The notes: generated from the letters alone by a model not told the origin. DNA of 64,000 nt from Neoceratodus forsteri (GCA_016271365.2 JADMNL010000028.1:96131501-96195500), one strand, 5' to 3'. Shown: positions 45,483 through 56,214, counted from the stretch's first letter. Numbers and translations are program-made.

Positions 45483-46052
45483 TTAAATTATTACCCTGTC
45501 TGGGCGCACATAATTCACACAGTGGGAGATTTCATGTCCCTCTCCATCCACTATTCGCACTCTGTCTATAAACAGTGTCCTGCCTCTCTTCCACTGGGTA
45601 TACTTCTCGTGAAACAGTCTGTTTTTTACATGCTTGTTGGCCCCAGGATGCACACTTTTCATTGCTTCATCCCAGATCCAGGATTTCCTGCTGTTCTCAA
45701 TCTCCTCCCAGACTTTCCGAGGAAAGGTAGGAAAGATCATAACATAGATCTCATTTGCCTTTCTACGAACCAGTCTCTCCTCTTTACTTGCTTTGGTCAA
45801 TCTGAGACCGCTGGCCTGGCTTGGGGGTGGCCAGTCCTGGTTCTGCCAACTACACATCCTTAAAGAAATTAGAAACGGATCCCTGACTTCTTCGTCTTGC
45901 AAACCCTGGGCAGTGGCATCACCACTTTCTTCCATACATTCCTCCGAGGCAAGATCTTGAGGCTGTGTACCCGTTCCTTTTTCACAAGGCCACATAGGTT
46001 CCCCCTCATCTACCTCTTCACTGAGGATCTGAGCCCAGGAGTGAGCAGTCAT
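45483..46052 (-). pseudogene. Unrecognised element gene, acidic then basic part (unit B)
   Basis: The frame is 189 codons, matching 39924-40679 from AQILSEEVDEGEP through NYVRPD. It then stops at 45483, where unit A reads on. Conservation of this frame in both units, including the acidic and basic blocks, is the main evidence that it is a real gene. Confidence 0.45.
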
Positions 46053-46094
46053 TCTCTCTCCTGAGACTATCCACTCATCACTAGGTGCAGAGGT

Positions 46095-46364
46095 TTACAC
46101 CTCACACTCAAAGGCCTCCCGCATCTCATCTTTGCCTAAGAGACTTGGGCTAGGCCCCCCCCTCCAGGGGTCTATTGATGCTTTATCCGAACTTTCCTTC
46201 TGGGATCCAGCATCCAAAACTTCAACTTCTGGTTCTGTCTCTAACTCTGCACCCTCTAGCTTTGTGCCACACACCCTCTGGGGCTTTCCTCCACAGGCTC
46301 CACCTGGTGCTGTGTGCTGCCAACTGTAGATTCTTGAACCTTTGTCCATGTGGGAGCCAAACAA
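46095..46364 (-). pseudogene. Unrecognised element gene, middle part (unit B)
   Basis: This 89-codon frame overlaps the end of the zinc-ribbon frame and leads toward the acidic part. It contains LEGAELETEPEVEVLDAGSQ, an acidic stretch that fits the acidic part after it. The same residues are found in unit A in a different frame relation, so unit A or B carries a frameshift here. Confidence 0.4.
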
Positions 46365-46594
46365 ATTTGAGGCGCTTTACACAAGCCATATTTTTCTAGG
46401 CATCCAGCAGAGTGAGGAATCATGAAGACGTCCCTTCCAGCTCTCAAGCATATTTGACATACATGCACTGGATAACCAGGAACCGCCACATGAGGAGGCA
46501 GTTGTCCTCCATAGCACCACTTTTCAGTGTCCCTTAATCTATTCACTGCTGCTGTTACTGCATGATCCGGGTAACGAGCTGGTCCTGAGGCCAT
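46256..46594 (-). pseudogene. Unrecognised element gene, zinc-ribbon-like N-terminus (unit B)
   Basis: The frame is 112 codons, three fewer near residue 12 than unit A. CQICLRAGRDVFMIPHSAGC keeps Cys-x2-Cys, His and the last Cys of the motif. The splice-acceptor-like tract precedes the ATG as in unit A. No known family recognised. Confidence 0.5.
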
Positions 46595-47964
46595 AACTGC
46601 AGAAAAACAAACAAAAGTTCACTGTAACTGAAAGTCCCACTTTATTGAACACTCTCTTTAGTTGTAAAATGGCTCCTCTGCTGCTGTGTTTACTTTACTA
46701 CCCCACCCTGTAATGGCGGCGGCAGCACTCCTGTGCATCAACATTCTGAAATTGGGTCAAGCCACTGCACACCCGATTTACACAAACTACTGATAACTTT
46801 TGCTCAAACTGCACAAACTTGCTCTGTTCTTGCTTTAAACACATTTACAGGATTTTCCACGGCCTTTTTACACGCTGGAAACATTTCTTTGATTACCAGT
46901 CCCTTAAAACTTCAGGTTTTTAGCACAGGATTGCCTGTATAACTAGTGCTGCACATTGGCTACAACCCACAGTCTCTCTCTGGCTTCAAACTTTAAACTG
47001 AGGCTGAATTCATTACTATGCACATAGTCAATGGCTTAGCAGACTTGCACTTGCTGGCAGGACTTGACACAGTCGTTACTTGCAAAGTGACTACACTGCT
47101 GCACACACATTTATATGGCATAGGGCAGAAAATCACTGTTTGAGCAGTTTTTAAGTTGTTTCTTACTGTTATCAATAGCAGTTTGCTGCGATGGGGAAAA
47201 ACAGCCTGCAGCCAGCTCTTGGAGGCCTCAGAACAGAGACAGGTGGGCAGTCCTACTGAACGTCTTTTCGACCACCACTTTTGCAATTTCGATGATCGAT
47301 TAGCGGGTTGAGCCCAATTTTAAACAAAATAGTCTATTTTTACAAAGTTTATAGTGATTTTAACACTCCGCGACACTCCTCCACTAGCCAGTACACGCAC
47401 TCCACTCACACTCCCTCTCAAATGCTGGGCCAGTCACTGTAGAGCTGGCTGAGGGGCAGGACTGATCGCAGCCTGACCAATCACACGACGCCATGCAAAT
47501 AAGCCTCTTCTTCCTCGTGAGAGCTCTTCTCCTCACGGCTATCATCGAGCAGGCAAATTTAAACTGCAGAATGCAAGTTTTTTCTTTTTCAACTGACTCC
47601 ATGGCGGGAGCCCATTTCAGCCATTTAACATAGCCATTACACCTGCAAGTCTCTCATTCATTTCAAAATGCATTTCCAACATCCAGGGCACAAATTTCCT
47701 GTTGCTACCCCTAGTCTTCCACACTTTTCTTTACCACAATTTATTTTTAAAACCAGGCAAAAACACTGTAAACAATTTGATGCAGGACAAGGGCACACTC
47801 TTTGGCTTTACTGCTCCTTGGTAAACAGTTGGCATTTTAAACAGCAGCACAAGATCCGCAGCACACAGCAACACACTAGTTACTTGCTTCAGCTTTTTGG
47901 GCTACCCACTGCCAGATAGCCAAAACACTAGCCCCTTGCCCAAGCACCTTCTTTCCCAGAACAA

Positions 47965-47983
47965 AATCCCAGCGGTGCCTCCA
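47965..47983 (-). other. Primer binding site, tRNA-Thr type (unit B)
   Basis: On the minus strand, TGGAGGCACCGCTGGGATT lies four bases after LTR3. It matches all 19 bases of the complement of the vertebrate tRNA-Thr(AGT) 3' end as I remember it, including CCA. Confidence 0.8.
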
Positions 47984-47987
47984 TTTT

Positions 47988-49484
47988 TGCAACCCCTCAC
48001 CCCTGCCTTTTTAGCAAAATGACAGGTGGCATGCTGTTGAAGCTGACATCAGTACCTTGTGGAGACTGGGTTTGGAGAGGATGAGGTTACTCGGCACAGG
48101 GAGCCTAGGTTTGGCTACTCTGCACAGGGGCACCCAAATAAATCCAAACACAGGAAACAATAACTGTAATGTCCAGAACCAGGAATGGGATTTTCCAGTG
48201 TGGCTTTTATTCACATCCAAGCTGAACAAACCAAGCATAGACGGTCCCCCATGGGGCTACATTTCCTGGTAATGCAGATTAGAGACAACAGAACACTTTT
48301 TCACTATTTCCAGCCCTCAGGCTCTAAACCCACCAGGCACACAGCCTGGACTTGCACGCAGCTTTGGGTACACAGCCCGACTTGTACACTACTTGGGTTT
48401 TCCCCACTGGCCCAGCTCCCCTGCCTGCCACTTGATCCACGGTTCATTTTGGGAATGAACCAATTATCCATGTTGTGGCTCCCCAAACCACACTAGAGCC
48501 TTCAACTCCTAGAGAGAATTTTCCTTACAATCCCACATCTGGGTACTTCCCTCATCATTGGCCAAGTGCCCGAGATAAAGTAGAAATCCACAGAGCAAAT
48601 CCGTAGAGGTGGACCTGGTCACTAAAGATGGGGGTTCTCCCACCTCCAGCTCCCACAGCCCATACCTGTCCATTTCTCTGGAAACTAAACAATTCCTTTA
48701 CTGAAAACTTGCAAATGTAGATTCTTGGGTAGACATATGTCACATCTCCTCTACATATCATTTTCATCCCAATAAGCTCTGGACTTGAACCTACTTTTAC
48801 TTGTTGCTTAGCCCATTACTCTAGGCTTCCCACTATTTTAGTAGTTCAATCCCCACATTGTCACACAAGTCTCAGGGTGAAAAACATAGGCCCTTTCTGG
48901 AAGAGCAGACACTCACCCTCCAGTTGCAGGTGACTCACAAGTCTTCTTGTTCTCCCAAATAAACTCTGGAACACATAGGCAGCTTCTCTTTTAGTAGCAG
49001 AACTGGGGGTTGCCCCAGGAATCTGCAGGGAACCCTTTCCTACCCCCATCCCTGAAGGGAAGGGGCACTGAGACCCAAAAACTGCGGTCTCCACCACTTC
49101 AATTATCTTCTGTGTCTCTCTTTTGGTGGAGGCACACACCCTTTTTTCCTAAAAGTAGCCCTCTGTCAGGGCTGAGGCTCCTAGAGCCTAACTGAGCTCC
49201 TGAGCTGCATCTTCAGCAAGCTCCCAACACCAACTCCACACTGAAATGACTGACTCTGTTCAAAACTCCCAACATTCTATACCAACTCCCTTGCTGAAGA
49301 TTCCAATGTGACTCATGCAGCTGCAATAATTTTATTGGTGATGTCATCCCTCAGTCTCAGCTGAGACTGAGAACAGAGTGAGACAGTGTGAAACCCATTT
49401 AACTGGAGTTTTACAAGCTGCCTTCCCTGCCTATCACTAGGTCTTACTGGGATTCTAGTAACCCCAGGTTACAAGGGGGTTACA
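47988..49484 (-). repeat. LTR3 (5' LTR of the array)
   Basis: About 1497 bp. Its 3' end on the minus strand is GTTGCA instead of GTTACA (tgcaac at 47988 on the plus strand), a single-base change at the integration end. AATAAA lies at 48211-48206. The outer end at 49484 is intact. Confidence 0.88.
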
Positions 49485-50892
49485 CTTGCAATTCACTGAT
49501 ACGTCTGGCAGAGGTAATGGCTACCAAAAACACAGTTTTCCAAGTCAAGTACTTAAGCTCTGCTGAAGACATAGGTTCAAATGGGGGATGCATAAGTTGA
49601 GCAATGCAAACATTTAAGTCCCAGGCAGGGGCAGGATCCCTAAAGGGAGGGTTGGTATGAAGCAATCCCTTGAAAAACCTGCAGAATACTGGGTGAGATG
49701 ACAGTGAGGAAGGCTTTCCCACTGACAGAAAAGCAGAAACAGCTGACAAGTGTACATTGAGAGTAGCTGGTCTGAGGCCTAGACCATTAAGATGGACCAA
49801 ATAATCCAGAACTGTAGGCAATTCAGCAGTGTCTGGGGATATATGCTTCTTGGAACACCAAATGCTGAATCTTTTCCATTTGGAGTCATAAGTCTTTCTG
49901 GTGGCAGGCTTTCGAGAGGCTTTGAGAATATCCAGAACCCCTTGGGACAGATGCAAATCTGCATACTCTAGCTCTTCAAGAGCCATGCCTTGAGATTGAG
50001 GGACTGAAGATTGGGGTACCAAATCCTCCCCTGAGAGGAGGTTAACAGGTTGTAATTCCTGGGAAGAGACAGGGGAAGGTGGACTGCCAGGGACAGTAAG
50101 AAGGGGTACTAGGGCTGCCTGGCCCAATCTGGAGCAATCAGAATCACTTTGCAGGGATGTGAAATCACTTTGACCAGAACCTTGAACAGTAGAGGAAGGG
50201 GAGGGACGGCATAGAGAAATTTCCCTTCCCAGTTCAACATTAGAGCATCCAGAGGGACTAAGCCCAAGACCAGGGGTCTGCAACAAAACAGAGGAAGTTG
50301 GTGATTGTCTGGGGCTGCAAAGAGATCTATCTCTGGAGTGCCCCACCTTGAGAAAATCACTTTTAATACCAGAGGGTCCAGGGTCCATTCGTGATGGCCC
50401 TGGGAGATCCTGCTCAGTGCATCTACTAGCACATTGTCCTTCCCTGGAAGGTGGACTGCTATCAGAGAGGTCTACAGAGAATAAGCCAGGGACCATAATT
50501 TCATGGCTTCCATGCACAAGGCCATGGACCGAGTGCCTCCCTGCTTGTTGATGTACCACAAGATGGTGGTGTTGTCTGTTCTGACCTGAACCACCTTGTT
50601 CTGCACTGACTGAGAAAAAGCTTGCAGTGCCAGAAGAACTGCCCTGAGTTCTAGGAGATTGATATGAAGAAGGGATTCTTGAGGGGACCACAGTCCCTGG
50701 GCTGTGAGAGCCCCCAGATGGGCCCCCCACTCCAAAAGGGAAGCATCCGTGGTAAACACCACCGAATGAGACTGAGTAACAAATGGGACCCCTTGCCTTA
50801 AATTGTCCTGATCCTGCCACCATTGAAGAGCTTGGATCAGTGTCCAAGTCACTGGAATCAGTTTGGTAAGAGGATCCTTCCTTTGGGACCAT
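49485..50892 (-). pseudogene. DIRS copy 2 tyrosine recombinase, N-terminal and central part
   Basis: The frame is open for over 460 codons. A Ser/Gln-rich N-terminal half overlaps the RNase H gene in another frame. It then reads LHLSQGVLDILKASRKPATR, YDSKWKRFSIWCSKK (SAM-like DNA-binding domain) and LRPATLNVHLSAVSAF. It reaches KTVFLVAITSARRISEL with the first catalytic Arg. The LTR array interrupts it right after this motif. The remaining residues lie at 36570-37127. Its long open state suggests that this part decayed late. Confidence 0.85.
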
Positions 50893-50924
50893 AAGGCCCT
50901 CAGATGGAACTGAATGTCCCTCAT
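50109..50924 (-). pseudogene. DIRS copy 2 RNase H
   Basis: Motifs in order are VVFTTDASLLEWGAHLG (Asp), LLELRAVLLALQAF (Glu), VQVRTDNTTILWYINKQ (Asp) and HLPGKDNVLVDALSR (Asp). A stop after WSLAYSL (near 50471) cuts it in two; copy 1 reads through at this point. RNase H would remove RNA from the RNA:DNA hybrid. The recombinase frame overlaps almost all of it. Confidence 0.85.
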
Positions 50925-51798
50925 CTGGAATCTTTCCCTTGGACCACTGCTGTAGAAGCTGGCATGTGGCCCAAGAGTTGAAGGAAATGCCTTGCTGGTC
51001 GGGACACCTGAAGGCTGAAGGAGGAAGCCAGTTCTATAAGAACTCTTGTCCTTTCCAGGGGAAGAAAGGCTCTTGCTTTGACAATATGCTCTGCCCCTAT
51101 AAAGGTAAGAAGCTGCACCAGTTTGAGAACTGACTTGGGGAGGTTGAGAGGAAATCCCAGAGAAGTGAGCACTTGCTGGGTCACTTGCAGGTCTGACTTG
51201 ACTTGGTCTGGAGACTGACCCACTAGGAGCCAGTCATCCAGATATGGAAAAATGGAAATCTTTTGCCTTCTTAAAAAGAAAACTAGTACTGCCAGGCACT
51301 TTGTGAAAACCCTTGGAGCTGATGTTACACCAAAGGGCATTGCTTTGAACTGATAATGGCCTAAGCGCAACTTGAACCTGAGGTACTTTCTGTGGGAGCA
51401 CTTGATAGGGATGTGAAAATAGGCATCTCTGAGGTCCAGAGAGGCTAGCCAGTCCCCTGGCCTTAGAGAGGGAAGAATTATTCCCAGTGTCACCGTCTTG
51501 AACCTTGGTTATAAAAGATGTTTGTTCAGGTATCTTAGATCTAGGATGGGTCACCACTCCCCTGTCTTTTTTGGGTAAGGAAGTACCTGTAGTACAGACC
51601 TTTGCCCCAGTGTAGGGTATGAACTCTCTCTATGGCTCTTAAGGCCAGAAGAGATGAAACCTTTGCCTCTAGGGCAAGGGTTTCAGAGAGACCTGCAGCT
51701 GGAAAAGATCTGGCTCTCATCTTCGGAAATTTTTTGAAGCTGAGAGCCAGTCCCTGGCTTACTACTTCCAGGACCCACTTGTCTGAAGTAACAGACAT
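50921..51798 (-). pseudogene. DIRS copy 2 reverse transcriptase
   Basis: The N-terminal part (51798-51541) reads TSDKWVLEVVSQGLAL, then VHTLHWGKGLYYRYFLTQKR. After a frameshift region near 51500, DWLASLDLRDAYFHIPI (first catalytic Asp region) follows. Next come GHYQFKAMPFGVTSAPRVF and FPYLDDWLLVGQSPDQV (catalytic YLDD), then LLTFIGAE. It would synthesise DNA from the element RNA. Catalytic residues are present but the frame is broken. Confidence 0.85.
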
Positions 51799-51865
51799 CC
51801 AGTCCTGGATGAAGTAAGCCAGCCTGCCCCCTACAGGGATAGGAGAGTCAACCCGGGCAGACCCA

Positions 51866-53480
51866 TTAGGGTGTCTGCTTGGCAGGGGCCTTAGGCTGAG
51901 GAGTGGATGCAGCCCTGCTCATCCCCCTTCTGCCTCTCCCTCTGAAGAAATCCCTCTGTGAAAAGGGAGAAGAGGCCTGTGCTTGGTAGAAAGGCCTATG
52001 AAAAGGCATGCCCCTGCCCCTAGATTGCTGCCTTTGAGGAGGTGCCTGCCTCTCCTTGGCCTGAACACTCCTATAAGTGGTCCTGTACTCATCCATTTTC
52101 TTCATGTAATTTTCTGTCTGCTCCCCAAACAGAGAATTACCCACCACAGGAAAATCCATGGCCTTAGCCTGGGTGTCCTGTGAGAGGCTAGTACATCTGA
52201 GCCAAGCCATCCTCTGAAGAGCCACAGATGTAGCCATGACTATTGAAGACACATCACTGGAGTCCACAGCAGCATGAAATTGTACCTTTGATGCCTCAAT
52301 CCCATCCGAAGCCACCTCCTCCAGCTCCTTGGCAAGCTGGGGGGGAGGCCTGTTTAGCCAGTGCCAGTACAGTGTCCCACCTGGACTTCTGGTACCTGGC
52401 TGTATAGGCCATATAGTTCGCCTGCCTGAATCCCAAGGAGGATGCCATGTACTGTTTCTTAGCCATGGCATCCATCTTCCTGGAGTCTTTGTCTGGGGGG
52501 TGTGAAGCCAAGGGAATATTTACCTTGTCACAGGCTGCAGCCTGCACTACCCCAACATGGCTGCTTTGCTGGCATAAAACTCCATATCCGAGCCTGATAA
52601 GGTGTACCTCTTATCCATCCTTTTGTCAACAGGAGGTACAGAATTAGGAGACTTTAGGTTTTTTGTGTCTGCTTCCCAAAGGACTTATGAAGGTGAATAG
52701 ACAGTCTCCTGGACACTGGGATGTCCATCATTTCAACAAAATCAGGCTCCTCCTGATCCTCCACAGCCTCCTCCATAGGAAGCTGGAGGGTTTCAGCCAC
52801 TTTTCTGTAAAACAGATAGCGGGGAGGGGACTCAGAGAGCCTAGGAGGGGAAACACCAGAAGGTCTGTCTGGGGAGATGTCCGGTTCCACAGGCACATCC
52901 AGATTTTCACCATCATCACCATCATCCTCAAAATGCCCCTCCTCCTCAAACTCCAGTTCATAAAATTCTTCAGGGGTATAATCTTGAACCGGGGAATCGA
53001 CCGAACCGAAGCCCTGCCAAAAGGCGCCGGATCGGTCGGAAACGGGCGAAGCAATTCAACAATCTGAATCACTATGACTATTTCCTTGGCGGTCAGAATG
53101 TGAACCTCTGGATCCGAACCGGTCGATTTCTCTTTGCGTTTTCTTTTTGTAGGAACCGATCCCTCAAGATTGGCTCTCCTCTTGCCTGAAGAAGTATCGG
53201 CCTGGTCAAAGGGCACTCCTTCTGGTTCGGTCGGAACCGAACCGGGCTGGCCATCTGGGTCAGCGGACTTCTCGGCTTCCTTTTCCCTAAGTCTACCTAA
53301 TCTTTTTTCCAGGGTAGACTTAGGAAAGTTTTTACAAATTTGGCAGTCTGTATCGAGGTGGTCAAACCCCAGACAATAAACACAGGTGGTGTGGGGATCG
53401 GCCTTAGTAAAGACTTCCTCACACTCACTGCAGTGTTGAAACCCAGTTGGCCCGTTTTTTTTCTTGGGTTTCTCAGACAT
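51866..53480 (-). pseudogene. DIRS copy 2 Gag
   Basis: ATG at 53480 gives MSEKPKKKNGPTGFQHCSEC and the Cys/His pairs HTTCVYCLGFDHLDTDCQIC, a zinc-binding N-terminus shared with copy 1. A frameshift near 52990 moves the reading to the frame at 52896-52654 (SPPRYLFYRKVAETLQL). Another shift near 52340, at a run of G, leads to the C-terminal part at 52471-51866 (FHAAVDSSDVSSIVMATSVA). This ends in an Arg/Gly/Gln-rich tail (QRQQSRGRGMPFHRPF) that could bind RNA. It would package the element RNA. Confidence 0.8.
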
Positions 53481-53849
53481 GGCCAACCTAACCAAACTTA
53501 CCCTTTTTTCAGCAACTGCCAGACAAGACCCCCTTATCGGTTTCTAACCGTGTTACAGGTATTGGAAAAAAACGTTGAAACACGTTTTTTTTTAAACCGA
53601 TAAGGACCGGTAACTGTACACTAAGAAAGTACACAAGAATTCAATATAAGGGATTGGTTCAGCCGAACCGATCGAAATACAAGTTTACAATTTCCACAAT
53701 AATCAGAGAAACTAAGTACTCACAGTACCGCAGACAGAGCCTGAACTGATAATGTGGAATTAAATTTGGAATAAAACCGACAACTTTAACCAACTTTGAA
53801 CCAAGCAGAAGCAGAAATCTCCAGAGCGACTGTTCAGTAAGGCGGAGTA

Positions 53850-54017
53850 AAGAATCTGACGGTTGGGTTTCAAAGTGCTGCAGACAGAGACCTCAACCGA
53901 GCTCGAGCTCAATGTTCTATGCACTGCATAGAAAATTAACCCTATTCTTTCCGGGGCAGTTTAAAGGCTGGGGCTAACTGCAGATTGTCAGAATACAGCA
54001 AGACTTCATGTTGTTTG
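53850..54017. repeat. DIRS copy 2 right inverted terminal repeat
   Basis: Inverse copy of 35976-36175 over about 165 bp, from agaatctgacggttgggttt to cagcaagacttcatgttgtt. The leader to Gag lies inside it. Confidence 0.88.
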
Positions 54018-54089
54018 GACAATTTCTCTGCTTCAGACATCACAGATGCAGGCTTGAGGTGGAAGATGGGGGTCATATCCTCTCACCTC

Positions 54090-54650
54090 AAAGCCCAGAC
54101 TTGGACAAAAGAATGAATCTTCTCACCTTACAGCTGCAGACTTGAACAGAAGAGTGAATCTTCTTACTTCACTTTTCATCCACAAGAAACATCAGACAGC
54201 TCCTCTTTGCTGAACCTGGCTCCATGAGCCCCCAAGCAGACCTCCATACTCTTCTCAGACATCGAGGGCACGTTTCCCTTCCCTCTGAAAACTCCCAGAC
54301 ACTTTCCTTGGCTCTGTACCACGAAACAACACTTTCATTCTGTTGACAACTCCTTCCAGCCCTTGGAAGGCAACACGCAGAGCACCCCCCTGTACTAGTG
54401 GCTCCATGAGCCCCACAGGAAGATCTCCTACTTCTCTTGAAGATCACAGCAGGCTTCCTGTCTCCTAGGAACCTCTCCAACCACTGTCCTGGCTCTGCAC
54501 AGCAGATCGACTGTCAAGTTCTAGAACAGCTCTTGCCAGACACAGGAAGGCAATGCAGGCCCCTGGGCTGGTGACTATACAAGCCCCCAGGCAGGCCTTC
54601 TTCACACATTCTCTGGAGCAACATTGTGGAGCCCCCTCTTCCTCATGAGG
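54090..54650 (+). repeat. Diverged tandem repeats (~182 bp and ~41 bp periods)
   Basis: ctccatgagcccc starts at 54220 and again at 54402 (182 bp apart). A related caagccccca follows near 54580. The intervening sequences share ctggctctg, ggaaggcaa and similar phrases. Before this, two units of about 41 bp (cagacttggacaaaagaatg..., cagacttgaacagaagagtg...) lie near 54097-54175. No coding motif is visible. Confidence 0.6.
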
Positions 54651-55087
54651 GGGCTCCATTGAACTGAGCTAAGTTGAATCTGTGCTCTGAGTCTCAGCAG
54701 GTCAGGGCAGCTCTCACTCCTAGCGTCATAACACATACACACAAGTGAGCTGGTAACTGCCAGTCCACACATTAGAGCAGGCATACTGCTTGAGCAGCTG
54801 CACACTGCGCCATGCAGCATCCACCAGACCACCAAGCGAGTGGCTTGCTTGTTATGCTCCTCTGGTCTCCCACACAGGATTTAGCACAAGTGGGCCAACA
54901 GGAGCATAGGGAGCCATAATGGGATCTGAGACTGGTGGGACTAATGGCAGGGAGGCAGAACAACGCCTGGGGGGAACAGCAAGGTATGCCCGCACCTATG
55001 GAAGGGGGTTACATACACACACACAAAAAAAAGAAAACAGAAAATGTAACTTGGTAAAAGGAGAAAAAAATAGGCTTTAAGTTATGT
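54651..55087. other. Unassigned spacer
   Basis: Nothing recognisable except a short CA/A-rich run near 55013-55036. Confidence 0.4.
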
Positions 55088-55345
55088 CAGTGTCAGTGAT
55101 TCTGTAGATAGTGTGCTCACCTCTACGGCTGGAAGATTGGAAGGTCGTGGGTTCTATCCCCACACCACGTACTTGGTGAAAGACCCATAACTAACACTAG
55201 AGCACAGTATGGGGGGGGCATGCTGCACTGTTGAGGTGCTGTCCTTTGGAGGATATGTTAAACTGAGGTCCCTTCTGCTCCTCTCCAGAGACTGGCCAGG
55301 TGGAAGTTAAAGGTCTCATGGCATTTACTGAACAAAAGGCGGGGC
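55088..55345 (+). mobile_element. V-SINE-like SINE, 3' truncated
   Basis: The head is degenerate (gtgattctgtagatagtgtg), the B-box-like stretch reads gggttctatcccc, and the centre reads ggatatgttaaactgaggtc. It ends before the tail. Confidence 0.65.
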
Positions 55346-55371
55346 AGTCTTCTCAGACCAGCAAAAAGAAT

Positions 55372-55895
55372 CACAAGGGCACAAACTATCTATAATATAG
55401 CAGCATAAACAAAGAGAACCGTGAGCTACATGGACTCCTTCATGCTTTCTTTAACTTACTGCCGATAATCACAAAAGCTTTTAAACCATCTGATCATATC
55501 AATCAAGTTAATCTATTCCCATTTAATCCCTCCAATCGGATGTCCACAGTAAATACTCCATATTTACTTAAACATACAAAGAACTAAGTTAAAGAAAGGG
55601 TGAGGGAGTCCATGTAGTTCATGTTTTTTTAGAATTTGTCTTAATGTGGACATGTAAATATGTATGTATTTAATATGTTTGATGTTTCTTTTTATGCAAA
55701 CAAATATGAATATGAATTTTCACTTTAAGCTGTAATTGATTATGGAAGTTAATGCATATAAATACAGCCTGTTTGCATCCAAGCACTGCTCCCTGATGAA
55801 GCCTCTGGAAGAAGGCGCTACATAGGGGTGTTTGGCATCCTGATGAAGTTTGTAATAGTGGCTACTATATTATAGATAGTGTGTGTGCCCTTTTG
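55372..55895. mobile_element. Palindromic DNA element (MITE-like)
   Basis: The ends are inverted copies of about 33 bp: cacaagggcac...ctatctataatatag on the left (55372-55404) and, reversed, caaaagggcacacacactat on the right (to 55895). Inside, a second inverted pair (55424-55455 with 55587-55618) shares tacatggactcc and ctttctttaac. A TATA-like tgcatataaatacagcc lies near 55751-55767. No protein or clear duplication was found, so the superfamily is unknown. Confidence 0.65.
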
Positions 55896-56214
55896 TTTTG
55901 TTTTTTGCAAGCTTTTTGGCTGTGGCTGCAGAGGGCTGCATATTTAGCTGTAGTGGCATGCCCATTTTTTTTTTTAAAGGGGCGTGTCCACATAAAAATG
56001 GACCCCACCTCAGTGTGAGGCAGGGTTTGATTAGCACTTTCAGAAAAAGTTTTTTTTTTACCTTTGATGCCTTTATTTATTTATAATTTATCTGGTTGAT
56101 CCTATGTCCCTCTCCGCCACCATTTTACCATCAAGTATCCCAAGTGAAGTGTCTAATAGCTCCAGATTGGAACCTACATATCTCTGTGCTATACCAAGGC
56201 CAGATATATGTGTT
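55896..56214. other. Unassigned spacer
   Basis: No gene or repeat family recognised. Confidence 0.4.

Larger units (their letters stand above)
44022..47987 (-). mobile_element. Internal region B
   Basis: About 3.97 kb between LTR3 and LTR2, colinear with internal A. On the minus strand the sequence ggtcaagggtgag stands directly before LTR2. Its aagggtgag is the only purine tract at this position, so it would be the polypurine tract, but with a T interruption. Confidence 0.8.
37128..49484 (-). mobile_element. Tandem LTR retroelement array (three LTRs, two internal regions)
   Basis: The array reads on the minus strand: LTR3 (5'), internal B, LTR2, internal A, LTR1 (3'). The LTRs start TGTAAC and end GTTACA. 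The internal regions are about 3.97 and 3.91 kb and closely similar throughout. Each has a tRNA-Thr-type primer binding site and a short purine tract. I see no protease, RT, RNase H, integrase or envelope motif, so the element is non-autonomous. It carries an unrecognised gene instead. Such three-LTR arrays usually arise by recombination between LTRs of two copies, or by integration of a tandem DNA. Confidence 0.85.
35976..54017 (-). mobile_element. DIRS retrotransposon copy 2, nearly full length, with nested LTR element
   Basis: The element consists of 35976-37127 and 49485-54017 (about 5.7 kb without the insert) and reads on the minus strand. From 54017 downward the order is right terminal repeat, leader, Gag, RT, RNase H, tyrosine recombinase, internal complementary region and left terminal repeat. 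This is the standard vertebrate DIRS layout. Every gene has stops or frameshifts, the recombinase has lost its Tyr, and a 12.36-kb LTR array sits in the recombinase gene. It is related to copy 1 at 16006-19875. Confidence 0.9.

Noticed and set aside
37128..49484. DNA transposon explanation for the TGTAACCCC...GGGGTTACA ends
   Set aside because: The ends form a short inverted repeat, but three direct ~1.5-kb repeats, poly(A) signals and a tRNA-Thr primer binding site at the right spacing fit LTRs better.
50109..50960. Plus-strand frames opposite the DIRS genes
   Set aside because: They are shadows of the RNase H and recombinase frames on the minus strand.
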